Source: Microbacterium sp. (lineage in GTDB: Bacteria > Actinomycetota > Actinomycetes > Actinomycetales > Microbacteriaceae). Taken from it: a stretch of 58,291 nt of DNA. Of the stretch, positions 26,341-35,385 are shown piece by piece. A program made the position numbers and the translations under genes. The stretch is taken from assembly GCA_031277885.1 (NCBI GenBank), contig JAITLM010000134.1, positions 1 to 58,291 of the forward strand, read 5' to 3'. The notes under the pieces are model-generated. The model was given only the letters and a program-made list of their open reading frames with translations, was not told the origin of the DNA and searched no databases. The first letter of the stretch is position 1, and each line of letters opens with the position of its first letter.

Positions 26341-26945
26341 GTGACGACACCACGTCCGGGATCGAGCCCGCGGACGACGCCCCCGAGGCGCCCGTCCGCG
26401 ACCGCGCGGTCGACGGTCCGTTCGACGAGAGCGAGGCCAACCCGGTCCGTCCCTACATCGACCTGGGCGCCATCAAGATCCTTCCGCGCGAGGGGCTGAA
26501 CCTGCGTCTCGAGGTCGAGGAGCAGACCCAGCGCATCGTGGCCGTGGGCCTCGACTACGCGGATTCCACCCTCCAGGTGCAGCCCTTCGCGGCTCCGCGG
26601 ACGAGCGGTCTCTGGGACGAGACCCGTGCGCAGATCCAGGAGCAGATCGCCCAGCAGGGCGGCACCGTGACCGAGCGCGAAGGCGCCCTCGGCTCCGAGC
26701 TCCTGGCCGAGATCCCCGCGGTCGCCGGCGACACCGCCGTCACGCGCCTCGCCCGCTTCGTGGGGGTCGACGGCCCGCGCTGGTTCCTCCGCGGCGTGAT
26801 CGGCGGAGCCGCGGCGTCCGACGAGTCCGCGGCCGCCGCCGTCGAGGATCTGTTCCGCTCGATCGTCGTGGTCCGCGGCGGGGCTCCCATGCCTCCTCGC
26901 GACCTCATCCCGCTGCGCATGCCCGCAGCCCCCGGCACGGCGTGA
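26337..26945 (+). CDS. DUF3710 domain protein
   Basis: A 202-residue soluble protein of the DUF3710 family, found downstream of dut in most actinobacteria. Conserved stretches are YIDLGAIKILPREGLNLRLEV, LQVQPFAAPRTSGLWDE and GPRWFLRGVIGG. No catalytic motif is obvious. The ATG overlaps the dut stop (ATGA). The function is unknown. Confidence 0.88.
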   Translation: MSDDTTSGIEPADDAPEAPVRDRAVDGPFDESEANPVRPYIDLGAIKILPREGLNLRLEVEEQTQRIVAVGLDYADSTLQVQPFAAPRTSGLWDETRAQIQEQIAQQGGTVTEREGALGSELLAEIPAVAGDTAVTRLARFVGVDGPRWFLRGVIGGAAASDESAAAAVEDLFRSIVVVRGGAPMPPRDLIPLRMPAAPGTA

Positions 26946-27718
26946 GCGCGTCGCGGCCCGAGGAGCCGGAGCGCGCGCCCGACGCCGCACTGGCGGAGCA
27001 GTATGCGCCGCCGCCGGCCCCCGACGCCGTGCAGAGCCTCGGTGCGGCGCTCGGCGGGGCCGCGCAGCGCCTGGGCATCGACCCGAACTCGGGCGCGAGC
27101 ACCGGGCACGTCGTGTGGAGCGCGATGGGCGGGTGGCGCGGGGTCTTCGAGTCGGTCCTGCCCAGCGCGGCGTTCCTCGTCATCTACACCCTGCGACCGG
27201 ATCCGCTCTGGCTCTCGCTCGTGGTCTCGGTCGGGCTCGCCGCGGTCTTCTCCGTGATCCGCCTGCTGCAGCGCTCGCCCGCGGCGTCGGCGCTCGGCGG
27301 GCTCGTCGCGGTCGCGGTCGCCGCGGGACTCGCACTGTGGACGGGCCGCGGTCAGGACAACTTCGTCCCCGGCTTCTTCACCAATGCCGCCTATGGCACC
27401 GTGCTGCTCGTGTCGGCGCTCGTCGGCTGGGCGCTCATCGGCCTCGCCGCGGGCTTCCTCATGGGGGACGTGCGCGGCTGGCGCGCCGACAAGCGCAAGC
27501 GCCGCGCCTTCTTCTGGATCACGATCGCCTGGGCCGCGCTGTTCTATGCGCGGCTGGGCGTCCAGCTGCCGCTGTACTTCTCCGGGAACGTGCAGGCGCT
27601 CGGCACGCTGAAGCTCATCATGGGGCTGCCGCTCTTCGCGCCGATGGTCGCCGTGACCTGGTTGCTGGTGCGCGCGCTGTACCCGCCCAAGCAGGACGCC
27701 GACACGCGCCAGGAGTGA
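26942..27718 (+). CDS. DUF3159 family integral membrane protein
   Basis: A 258-residue membrane protein with about six hydrophobic segments between residues 65 and 250, and a cytoplasmic acidic N-terminus. GGWRGVFESVLPSAAFLVIYTL and the later FYARLGVQLPLYF segment identify DUF3159. The GTG start overlaps the DUF3710 stop (GTGA), making it the last gene of the dut operon. The function is unknown; no transporter signature is evident. Confidence 0.85.
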   Translation: MSASRPEEPERAPDAALAEQYAPPPAPDAVQSLGAALGGAAQRLGIDPNSGASTGHVVWSAMGGWRGVFESVLPSAAFLVIYTLRPDPLWLSLVVSVGLAAVFSVIRLLQRSPAASALGGLVAVAVAAGLALWTGRGQDNFVPGFFTNAAYGTVLLVSALVGWALIGLAAGFLMGDVRGWRADKRKRRAFFWITIAWAALFYARLGVQLPLYFSGNVQALGTLKLIMGLPLFAPMVAVTWLLVRALYPPKQDADTRQE

Positions 27719-27742
27719 CTCCGCGCGCTGTCCGCCGTGCTA

Positions 27743-27768
27743 GATTTATCTTGACGTCAAGATAAATC
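27743..27768. promoter_or_regulatory. Perfect 26-bp palindrome upstream of acnA, candidate operator
   Basis: GATTTATCTTGAC at 27743-27755 is exactly followed by its reverse complement at 27756-27768. It is AT-rich in a 70% GC context. TAGATT (27741-27746), preceded by TGC as in an extended -10, overlaps its left end, so a dimeric regulator bound here would block initiation. It lies 125 bases ahead of the aconitase start. It is unlikely to be a terminator for the dut operon, because it lacks GC pairs and the loop is zero bases. Confidence 0.75.
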
Positions 27769-27893
27769 GACACCTTTCGTTCGCCTGTCCACGAGAGCAG
27801 ACTGGTAAGGCCCGCCTTGCTAGCCGCGCGGGGGAGCGGGCGAGCAAGATGGAGTCGCCTGTCGCTTCCATCCGAACAGAAGGAGACGGATCC

Positions 27894-30713
27894 GTGTCCA
27901 CGGTGAACAGCTTCGGTGCCAAGAGCACCCTGACGGTCGGCAGCACCGACTCCGAGATCTTCCGGATCGACACGGTCGAAGGTTTCGAGAAGCTCCCGTT
28001 CAGCCTCAAGGTCCTCCTGGAGAACCTGCTTCGCACCGAGGACGGCGCGAACGTGACGAAGGCTCAGATCGAGGCTCTCGGCTCCTGGGATCCGTCGGCG
28101 CAGCCCGACACGGAGATCCAGTTCACGCCGGCGCGCGTCGTCATGCAGGACTTCACCGGGGTGCCCTGCATCGTCGACCTCGCCACGATGCGCGAGGCCG
28201 TCACCGCGCTCGGCGGCGACCCGAGCAAGATCAACCCGCTGTCCCCGGCCGAGATGGTCATCGACCACTCCGTGATCGCCGACCTGTTCGGCCGTCCCGA
28301 CGCGATCGAGCGCAACGTCGAGATCGAGTACGAGCGCAACGGCGAGCGCTACCAGTTCCTGCGCTGGGGTCAGACCGCCTTCGATGACTTCAAGGTCGTC
28401 CCCCCGGGTACCGGCATCGTGCACCAGGTCAACATCGAGCACCTGGCGAAGGTCATCTACGACCGCACCGTCGACGGCGTTCTGCGCGCCTACCCCGACA
28501 CCTGCGTCGGCACCGACTCGCACACCACCATGGTCAACGGCCTCGGTGTGCTGGGCTGGGGCGTCGGCGGCATCGAAGCCGAGGCCGCGATGCTCGGACA
28601 GCCCGTGTCGATGCTCATCCCGCGCGTCGTCGGCTTCAAGCTGACCGGCGAGATCCCCGCCGGCGTCACCGCGACCGACGTCGTGCTGACGATCACCGAC
28701 ATGCTGCGCAAGCACGGCGTGGTCGGCAAGTTCGTCGAGTTCTACGGCGCCGGCGTGGCCTCCGTGCCGCTCGCCAACCGCGCCACGATCGGCAACATGT
28801 CGCCGGAGTTCGGCTCGACCGCCGCGATCTTCCCCATCGACGACGTCACGCTCGACTACCTGCGCCTGACCGGGCGCGACGAGCAGGCCGTGGCCCTCGT
28901 CGAGGCGTACGCCAAGGAGCAGAAGCTCTGGCACGACGCCGCGAACGAGCCCAGCTTCAGCGAGTACCTCGAGCTCGACCTGTCGACGGTCGTGCCCTCG
29001 ATCGCCGGTCCGAAGCGCCCGCAGGACCGGATCCTGCTGTCCGAGTCGAAGGCGCAGTTCGAGAAGGACATCCTGAACTACGCGACCGGCCCGATCGACA
29101 TCGCGGACTCCGGATCCTTCCCGGCGTCGGATCCCGGCTCCGTCCCCGGCGAGGAGATCGAGACCAACGAGATCCCGACGCTCTCCTCGGGCTCTCCGAA
29201 GGCCGCGTCGAAGCCGGTCAAGGTGAAGACCCCGGACGGGCAGAAGTACATCCTCGACAACGGCGCCGTGACGCTCGCGGCGATCACGTCGTGCACCAAC
29301 ACGTCCAACCCGTCGGTCATGATCGCCGCCGGTCTTCTGGCCCGCAACGCCCTCGCCAAGGGACTGAAGCAGAAGCCGTGGGTCAAGACCACGCTCGGCC
29401 CCGGTTCCAAGGTGGTCACCGACTACTACGAGAAGTCCGGCCTCGACAAGGACCTCGAGGGCCTCGGCTTCTACACGGTCGGCTACGGCTGCACGATCTG
29501 CATCGGAAACTCCGGTCCGCTGATCGACGAGGTGTCCGCCGCGATCAACGAGCACGACCTCGCCGTCACCGCCGTCCTCTCCGGCAACCGCAACTTCGAG
29601 GGCCGGATCAGCCCGGACGTGAAGATGAACTACCTCGCGAGCCCGCCGCTGGTCGTGGCCTACGCGCTGGCCGGGTCGATGAACTTCGACTTCGACACCC
29701 AGGCGCTCGGCACCGACGGCGACGGCAACGAGGTGTTCCTCAAGGACGTCTGGCCCGACCCGACCGAGGTGCAGCAGATCATCGACTCCTCGATCTCGCG
29801 CGACCAGTTCATCAAGCAGTACGCCACCGTCTTCGACGGCGACGAGCGCTGGACGAGCCTGCCCACCCCGACCGGCCCGATCTTCGAGTGGGACGCCGAC
29901 TCGACCTACGTGCGCAAGGCGCCGTACTTCGACGGCATGGAGGCGACGCCCGCCCCCGTCACCGACATCACCGGCGCACGCGTGCTGGCGACGCTCGGCG
30001 ACTCGGTCACCACCGACCACATCTCGCCGGCCGGCAACATCAAGGCGGGCACGCCTGCCGCCCAGTACCTCACGGAGCACGGCGTCGCGCAGAAGGACTT
30101 CAACTCCTTCGGCTCGCGCCGCGGCAACCACGAGGTGATGATCCGCGGCACGTTCGCGAACATCCGCCTGAAGAACGCGCTCGTCAAGGCCGTCAACGAC
30201 GGTCAGCAGATCGAGGGCGGCTTCACCCGCGACTTCACCCAGGCCGGTGGCCCGCAGGCGTACATCTTCGACGCCTCGACGAACTACCAGGAGCAGGGCA
30301 CCCCGCTGGTGATCTTCGGCGGCAAGGAGTACGGATCCGGATCCTCCCGCGACTGGGCGGCGAAGGGCACCAACCTCCTCGGCGTCAAGGCGGTCATCAC
30401 CGAGAGCTTCGAGCGCATCCACCGCTCGAACCTGATCGGCATGGGCGTCGTCCCGCTGCAGTTCCCCGCAGGCGAGTCCTGGGAGTCGCTGGGCCTCGAC
30501 GGCACCGAGATCGTTTCGATCGAGGGCCTGGAGGAGCTGAACAACGGCACCACCCCGAAGACGGTCAAGGTCACCGCGACCCCGAGCGAGTTCTCGCCCG
30601 AGGGCAAGCAGCCCATCGAGTTCGACGCGGTCGTCCGCATCGACACCCCCGGTGAGGCCGACTACTACCGCAACGGTGGCATCCTGCAGTACGTGCTGCG
30701 TTCGCTGGTCTGA
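27894..30713 (+). CDS. acnA: Aconitate hydratase A
   Basis: A 939-residue monomeric [4Fe-4S] aconitase of the AcnA/IRP type, interconverting citrate and isocitrate. Cluster ligands are seen in the [15 protein letters not shown] segment and the [14 protein letters not shown] segment (two Cys). The swivelling C-terminal domain has [19 protein letters not shown] and [16 protein letters not shown] at 27894 has AGGAGA seven bases upstream and starts the normal [13 protein letters not shown] sequence; an earlier in-frame ATG at 27849 has no ribosome site. The gene is monocistronic, ending in a UUCG hairpin. Confidence 0.95.
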   Translation: MSTVNSFGAKSTLTVGSTDSEIFRIDTVEGFEKLPFSLKVLLENLLRTEDGANVTKAQIEALGSWDPSAQPDTEIQFTPARVVMQDFTGVPCIVDLATMREAVTALGGDPSKINPLSPAEMVIDHSVIADLFGRPDAIERNVEIEYERNGERYQFLRWGQTAFDDFKVVPPGTGIVHQVNIEHLAKVIYDRTVDGVLRAYPDTCVGTDSHTTMVNGLGVLGWGVGGIEAEAAMLGQPVSMLIPRVVGFKLTGEIPAGVTATDVVLTITDMLRKHGVVGKFVEFYGAGVASVPLANRATIGNMSPEFGSTAAIFPIDDVTLDYLRLTGRDEQAVALVEAYAKEQKLWHDAANEPSFSEYLELDLSTVVPSIAGPKRPQDRILLSESKAQFEKDILNYATGPIDIADSGSFPASDPGSVPGEEIETNEIPTLSSGSPKAASKPVKVKTPDGQKYILDNGAVTLAAITSCTNTSNPSVMIAAGLLARNALAKGLKQKPWVKTTLGPGSKVVTDYYEKSGLDKDLEGLGFYTVGYGCTICIGNSGPLIDEVSAAINEHDLAVTAVLSGNRNFEGRISPDVKMNYLASPPLVVAYALAGSMNFDFDTQALGTDGDGNEVFLKDVWPDPTEVQQIIDSSISRDQFIKQYATVFDGDERWTSLPTPTGPIFEWDADSTYVRKAPYFDGMEATPAPVTDITGARVLATLGDSVTTDHISPAGNIKAGTPAAQYLTEHGVAQKDFNSFGSRRGNHEVMIRGTFANIRLKNALVKAVNDGQQIEGGFTRDFTQAGGPQAYIFDASTNYQEQGTPLVIFGGKEYGSGSSRDWAAKGTNLLGVKAVITESFERIHRSNLIGMGVVPLQFPAGESWESLGLDGTEIVSIEGLEELNNGTTPKTVKVTATPSEFSPEGKQPIEFDAVVRIDTPGEADYYRNGGILQYVLRSLV

Positions 30714-30728
30714 TCCACGCGTACGAGT

Positions 30729-30758
30729 CGGGGCCGGTTCCTTCGGGAGCCGGCCCCG
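30729..30758 (+). terminator. UUCG-loop terminator of acnA
   Basis: CGGGGCCGGTTCC, loop TTCG, GGAGCCGGCCCCG. A 13-bp stem with one G-U pair, starting 15 bases after the acnA stop. Confidence 0.8.
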
Positions 30759-30898
30759 TTCGCGTATCCGGCTCGCGTCACGCGCGCGGCATCCGCTCCG
30801 GCCCGTGACACTTGCACGATCTTGTCACGTTTGCAGGCGCTGTTCGCCGAATCGATCGTGCATTCGTGGCACGATCGTGCATCTGTCGCGGGATCCCG

Positions 30899-32191
30899 TC
30901 ATTTCTTCGCCGGCAGCGTCGGCGGCGGGTCGTCCGGTGCGAGCTCCGTGGCGATCTCCCGGAACAGCCGGTCGCTCGCGTTGTCGTAGACGCCGTTCGC
31001 GTCGAACGCGCCCGGCAGGAAGGTCGTGGCCACGGCGACCGCGATCTTCTTCGAAGGCAGATACGCCTCGGTCGCGCTGTATCCGCTGAGCAGCGGGTTC
31101 TGCAGCTGCCAGGATCCGGATCGCACCACCCCGAGTCCGTAGTTATAGCCTTCGACCTGGGTGAAGCAGGATCCGGCGCAGACGGGCAGCGGCGTCCCGA
31201 AGCCGATGAGCTTCGAATCGGTCATCTCGTGGAAGCTCTTCGAAGACAGCAGCTTGCCGGTGCCGACCGCGACGGCCGTCGTCGCCATGTCGGTGATCGT
31301 GGTCGTCTCCGCCGCGCCGATCGGCGTGCCCCAGGCGGGATTCCAGAAGGTCGACTCCTCTGTGAAGGGCATCGACGGGGGGATGCCGAGGGCCACGCGG
31401 CGCTCTGAGCTGTAGGCGTGGAGCACCGGCTCCGGCACCGTCGCCGTGCTGTAGGCCGCGGTCTGCGTCAGGCCCATCGGGCCGAGGACCTTCGTCTGCA
31501 GCAGCTGGTCGAGCGGAGCGCCGCCGATCATCGACAGGATGTGGCCGAGGATCATGAAGTTCGTGTGCGCGTAGCTCCAGTTGGTGCCGGGCTCGAACTG
31601 CAGCGGGCGATTGAACGCGTCCTTCAGCCGCTCGTCGAATGTGAACTCGTGAAAGGGGTCGGCGTTGTACGCGGCGGTCCATTCCGGGTCCGTCTCGAAG
31701 TCGGGATACCCGGTGGTCTGGTTCGTCAGCATCCGGAGCGTGACCTTGTGCGACTCCGGCAGGCTGGGCATCCACCTGTCGACGGTGTCGTCGAGCGTGA
31801 TCCTGCCCTCGTCGACGTACTCGAGGAGCAGCGTGGAGACGTACTCGAACGCCACGGCGCCGTTGCGGAAGTGCATGTCGGTCGTGGCGGGGACTCCGGT
31901 CATCGAGTCCCCAAAGGCCTGCATCGCGACGACCTTGCCGCCGACCGTGACCCGGACGATCACCGCTTTGAGGCTCTCGGCCTTCATCGCATCGCGGACG
32001 ATCGCGTCGACGCGCTCGTTCGCAATGCTCTGCGGCGCGGGGAAGGCCGTCGCCGTGGGGGCGGCAGCACCGCCGGGCCGCCAGACGATCCAGCCGATCG
32101 CGACGACGAGCGCGACGATCGCTGCGCCGGCGACGATCAGCGCCGTTCGCCGTCCGGGAGCGGGACGGGGTGCCGGTTTCTGCGCGTTCAC
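30899..32191 (-). CDS. Membrane-anchored serine beta-lactamase-like protein lacking the catalytic SxxK
   Basis: A 430-residue class-C beta-lactamase/DD-peptidase-fold protein. The GTG start (VNAQKPAP) follows AGGG; one membrane helix lies near residues 16-36, so the domain is extracytoplasmic. At the usual FRIGSVTK position it reads FRNGAVAFEY, so the nucleophile Ser is Ala112 and the general-base Lys is Phe115. The YxN motif is YAH (207-209), HTSG is NQTTG, and the KTG-like strand is LLSGYSATEAY. The fold markers (LLLEYVDEGRITLDD, WSYAHTNFMILG) are kept, so this looks like a pseudoenzyme, perhaps a binding or scaffold protein. It may share transcription with the upstream MFS gene, 164 bases away. 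Confidence 0.8.
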   Translation of the reverse strand: MNAQKPAPRPAPGRRTALIVAGAAIVALVVAIGWIVWRPGGAAAPTATAFPAPQSIANERVDAIVRDAMKAESLKAVIVRVTVGGKVVAMQAFGDSMTGVPATTDMHFRNGAVAFEYVSTLLLEYVDEGRITLDDTVDRWMPSLPESHKVTLRMLTNQTTGYPDFETDPEWTAAYNADPFHEFTFDERLKDAFNRPLQFEPGTNWSYAHTNFMILGHILSMIGGAPLDQLLQTKVLGPMGLTQTAAYSTATVPEPVLHAYSSERRVALGIPPSMPFTEESTFWNPAWGTPIGAAETTTITDMATTAVAVGTGKLLSSKSFHEMTDSKLIGFGTPLPVCAGSCFTQVEGYNYGLGVVRSGSWQLQNPLLSGYSATEAYLPSKKIAVAVATTFLPGAFDANGVYDNASDRLFREIATELAPDDPPPTLPAKK

Positions 32192-32355
32192 GTTCGCCCT
32201 CTCGGATCCAGAATCGCGGAATGCCCAGGCGCACCGGCGGTCGGGTCGGGTTCGCCTGGCGCCGAGCATAGACCTGCGGCCGTTCCTCGATCAACGAGGT
32301 CTGCGGCGGCATGTCGTGACCCGCTCCGGCCATGCCGCCGCGCGTGCGGGGTCCC

Positions 32356-33531
32356 TCACGCGTCAGGCCGCGCTTTCGCGACCGCCTTCCGCCTGAGCGC
32401 CCAGGCGAGGAGGCCGCCGAGCGCGAACACCGCACCGAGCACAGCGGATCCGGTCCATCCTGCCGCGGCGTAGAGAGCGGTCGTGGTCGTCGCGCCGAGA
32501 GCGGATCCGAGCGAGTAGAACATCATGTAGCCGCCGATGACGCTGCTGGTCTCATTCGGGTGAGCGGACGTCAGCAGGCTCTGGTTGCTGACGTGGGCGG
32601 CCTGGACTGCGAAGTCGAGGACGATGACGCCGAGGATCACAAGAGGCAGCGACCAGGACGCCTGGGCGGCAGCGATCCACGACGCCGCGAGCAGCCCAAG
32701 CGAGACACCGGTCACCAGGTCCGCTCGGCCTGCGTCCGCCCAGCGGCCGGCGCGCGTCGCGCCCAGCGCACCGACGAGCCCTGCAATGCCGAAGGCGCCG
32801 ATCTGGGCCGGGGACAGTCGCCAGGGATCCGCGGACAGCGGCAGCGCGAGTCCGCTCCAGAGGGTGCCGAACGACGCGAAGAGGAAGAAGGCGATCGCCC
32901 CTCGTGACACGAAGAGCGGTTCGCGGAAGAGCTGCCCGAGTGAGCTCACGACGCCACGGTAGGTCTTCCGCTGCGGACGGCGATCCGCGGGCAGCAGCCA
33001 CAGGACGAACAGGGAGAGCGCGATGAGCAACAGAGTCAGCCCGACGTAGATGCTTCGCCAGCCCCACAGGTCGGCGACAGCGCCGGCGAGCACCCGCGCG
33101 CCGAGTATTCCGAGGATCACGCCGGAGGTGACCGCCCCGAGCGTGCGCCCGCGCTCCGCGGGGCTCGAGAGGTCGGCGGCGAAGGCCACGGTCGTCTGGA
33201 CGACGACGGCGAACAGGCCCGTCGTGGCGAGACCGACGAGCAGCATCCACGAGGAGAGGGAGAAGGCCGCCAACAGGGTGCCGGCAGCGGCGAGGAGCAA
33301 CTGCATCCCGATGAGCCGTCGTCGATCCCACATGTCGCCGAGGGGGACGAGAACGGCCAAGCCGACCATGTAGCCGACCTGTCCTGCGGCCACGATCCAT
33401 CCGAGGTCGGACTCGGGAACGCCCAATCCGGTCCCGATCTGCGCGAGGGCCGGCTGGGCGACGTAGATCGTCGCGACGGCCACGGCGCAGACCACCGCGA
33501 GCAGGAACTTTCGGCCGGACGTGATGAGCAC
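32356..33531 (-). CDS. MFS transporter
   Basis: A 391-residue major facilitator protein with about 12 hydrophobic helices. The loop 2-3 signature appears as VPLGDMWDRRRLIGMQ near residues 62-77, and DLSSPAERGRTLG marks the 4-5 region. The first helix overlaps a cleavage-like sequence (VAQPALAQIG), but MFS proteins keep it as helix 1. GGAGAG precedes the ATG. Divergent transcription from an HxlR regulator 81 bases away suggests control by it and a drug or metabolite efflux role; the substrate is unknown. Confidence 0.85.
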   Translation of the reverse strand: MLITSGRKFLLAVVCAVAVATIYVAQPALAQIGTGLGVPESDLGWIVAAGQVGYMVGLAVLVPLGDMWDRRRLIGMQLLLAAAGTLLAAFSLSSWMLLVGLATTGLFAVVVQTTVAFAADLSSPAERGRTLGAVTSGVILGILGARVLAGAVADLWGWRSIYVGLTLLLIALSLFVLWLLPADRRPQRKTYRGVVSSLGQLFREPLFVSRGAIAFFLFASFGTLWSGLALPLSADPWRLSPAQIGAFGIAGLVGALGATRAGRWADAGRADLVTGVSLGLLAASWIAAAQASWSLPLVILGVIVLDFAVQAAHVSNQSLLTSAHPNETSSVIGGYMMFYSLGSALGATTTTALYAAAGWTGSAVLGAVFALGGLLAWALRRKAVAKARPDA

Positions 33532-33552
33532 GGACTCTCCAATCAGTAGCGA

Positions 33553-33602
33553 ATTGCAACTAATCGGACACTACGGCAGACTGGTTTCGATCTGCAACTC
33601 AT
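33553..33602. promoter_or_regulatory. Repeated TGCAACT elements in the MFS/HxlR divergent promoter
   Basis: ATTGCAACTAAT (33553-33564) and TCTGCAACTCAT (33591-33602) are imperfect direct repeats 38 bases apart, flanking the region where both promoters must lie. They are candidate HxlR binding sites. Confidence 0.4.
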
Positions 33603-33612
33603 TGGAGGCGCG

Positions 33613-34068
33613 ATGAACCCGACCGCACTCGTCGACGGTATGACCTGGACCGACCCCACCTGTCCGGTCGCGCGCACGCTCGACATCGTCGGGGACCGCT
33701 GGAGCATGCTCGTCATCCGCGACGCGATCGACGGCGCGCGGTCGTTCACCGACTTCCAGCAGCGAACCGGGGTCGCGCGCAACATCCTCACCGACAGGCT
33801 TCGACGTCTCGTCGATCGCGGGATCCTGCGGCGGGAGCCGGCGGCTTCCGGGCGCCGGCAGGTCTACGTGCTCACGGACGAGGGCCGGGACTTCTTCACC
33901 GTCATCCTGGCGATACGTCAGTGGGGCGAGCGGCACATGTTCGCGCCCGGCGAGGCGCACTCCGTTCTCGTGGACGAGGCGGGCCGGCCGCTCGCCCCGC
34001 TGCATCCGGTCGACGTGAACGGCGACGGCGTCGACATGGACACGACCGCGGTCATCGGACGCGGCTGA
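33613..34068 (+). CDS. HxlR family transcriptional regulator
   Basis: A 151-residue winged-helix regulator. The HxlR opening CPVARTLDIVGDRWSMLVIRDAI (Cys17) is followed by the DNA-reading helices FTDFQQRTGVARNILTDRLRRLVDRGIL and the wing GRRQVYVLTDEGRDF. The C-terminal 40 residues are an extension with DVNGDGVDMD, somewhat calcium-loop-like, which may be chance. It is divergent from the MFS gene, its likely target. GGAGG precedes the ATG at a usual distance. Confidence 0.9.
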   Translation: MNPTALVDGMTWTDPTCPVARTLDIVGDRWSMLVIRDAIDGARSFTDFQQRTGVARNILTDRLRRLVDRGILRREPAASGRRQVYVLTDEGRDFFTVILAIRQWGERHMFAPGEAHSVLVDEAGRPLAPLHPVDVNGDGVDMDTTAVIGRG

Positions 34069-34093
34069 TCGGCGTCGCCTCGCCACGCCGCCC

Positions 34094-35254
34094 TCAGGCG
34101 GACGGCCCGGTGTAGCGGGACGACGGGCGGAGGATCTTGCCGTCCTGCACCTGCTCGCGGGCGTGAGCGCCCCAGCCGATGAGTCGTGCCGAGGCGAACG
34201 TCGGCGTGAACAACTCCCGAGGGATCCCGCACGCCTCCATCACCACCGCGGCGTACAACTCGACATTGGTGCGGAGGGCGCGGCCGGGCTTGAGCTCGTC
34301 GAGGACCCGCAGCACGGTCTGCTCCACCGTCACGGCCAGGTCGACGCGATCCGAGGCCAGCCCATCGGCGCGCAGCTGCTGGGCGACGCCGCGCAGCAGG
34401 CGGGACCGGGGATCCTCGGTGCGGTAGACGGCATGCCCGAAGCCCATGATCCGCCCGCCGTCCTGGACGCGCGCGCGCACCCACGCCTCGGCGCGATCCG
34501 GGGTGCCGATCTCGTCCAGCATGTCCAGCGTGCGCGCGGGTGCGCCGCCGTGCAGCGGCCCCGACAGCGCGCCGAGCGCCCCGCCGACGCACGAGGCGAG
34601 GTCGGCACCGGTCGATGCGATCACCCGCGCCGTGAACGTCGAGGCGTTGAAGCCGTGATCGATCGCGGCCGTCAGGTACGTGGCGAGGGCGGTGGCGAGG
34701 CGGGCGTCGGGCACGGCGCCCGTGAGCATGCGCAGGTAGTCGGAGACGGGGTCGAGCTCGGCGTCCGGCGCGATCGGATCCTGACCCCGACTCCGCCGGT
34801 GCAGTGCCGCGATCAGGGGCGGCGCCACCGCGGCGAGACGGATCGCGTCCGCGACGCGCTCCTCGTCGGTCTCGTCGTAGAGCGCGCGTCGGCCGTCGGC
34901 GGCCGAGACCAGAGCGAGCCCGGTGCGCAACTGGGCCATGGGATCCAGCCCCGAACCCGCGATCGCCGCCAGCGCGCTGCGCAGGTGGTCGGGAATCGCC
35001 CGCGCAGAGGCCGTGCGGGTGCGGAAGGCGCGGGAATCGGCGTCGCCCTGTGGCAGGGCGCCGAGGGCGACGAGGCTCCACGCGTCCTCGAATCGCGCCG
35101 CAGCGGCCAGCTCCACGCCCGACACGCCGCGGTAGTGGAAGAACCCCTCCTCACCGCGCACGTCGCCGATCGCGGTCTCTGCGACCACGACGTTCGTGAG
35201 CCCGCGCGGGACGTCGATGAGATGCGTGTCGTTGCGATCGATCGTGATGGCCAT
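34094..35254 (-). CDS. Citrate synthase-family protein (partner of the HTH-fused paralogue)
   Basis: A 386-residue citrate/2-methylcitrate synthase-fold enzyme condensing acyl-CoA with oxaloacetate or a similar acceptor. Active-site histidines are present in GPLHGGAP (His235) and GFGHAVYR (His274), and AIDHGFNAST (His200) matches the oxaloacetate site. The catalytic aspartate, normally in NVDFYS, is Glu332 (TNVELYAAV); Asp-to-Glu also appears to occur in actinobacterial citrate synthase 2 types. Start: ATG with GAGAGGAG upstream. It is divergent from the HTH-citrate-synthase gene 131 bases away, and the two probably function and are regulated together. Confidence 0.87.
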   Translation of the reverse strand: MAITIDRNDTHLIDVPRGLTNVVVAETAIGDVRGEEGFFHYRGVSGVELAAAARFEDAWSLVALGALPQGDADSRAFRTRTASARAIPDHLRSALAAIAGSGLDPMAQLRTGLALVSAADGRRALYDETDEERVADAIRLAAVAPPLIAALHRRSRGQDPIAPDAELDPVSDYLRMLTGAVPDARLATALATYLTAAIDHGFNASTFTARVIASTGADLASCVGGALGALSGPLHGGAPARTLDMLDEIGTPDRAEAWVRARVQDGGRIMGFGHAVYRTEDPRSRLLRGVAQQLRADGLASDRVDLAVTVEQTVLRVLDELKPGRALRTNVELYAAVVMEACGIPRELFTPTFASARLIGWGAHAREQVQDGKILRPSSRYTGPSA

Positions 35255-35346
35255 GTCGGCTCCTCTCTGGTGAGTCGCGGATGGCGGCTCGGTTCTGCTC
35301 GGAGTCGCGATGCGGCTCTTCGCTCACGATGCATAATGGATCCGGC

Positions 35347-35370
35347 TATCGTCAATGTTGATCGAATCAA
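35347..35370. promoter_or_regulatory. TTGAT-CGA-ATCAA inverted repeat next to a -10-like element
   Basis: The inverted repeat at 35358-35370 begins five bases after TATCGT (35347-35352), a -10-like hexamer for the HTH-citrate-synthase gene, so it sits on the predicted transcription start. It is a plausible autoregulatory site for the MerR-like domain encoded just downstream, and could also affect the divergent citrate synthase gene. Confidence 0.4.
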
Positions 35371-35385
35371 TGAGAGGCGGTCCGG

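Noticed and set aside
32192..32355. Possible small gene between the serine hydrolase and MFS genes
   Set aside because: No start with a ribosome site or coherent protein sequence; the open frames are continuations of shadows.
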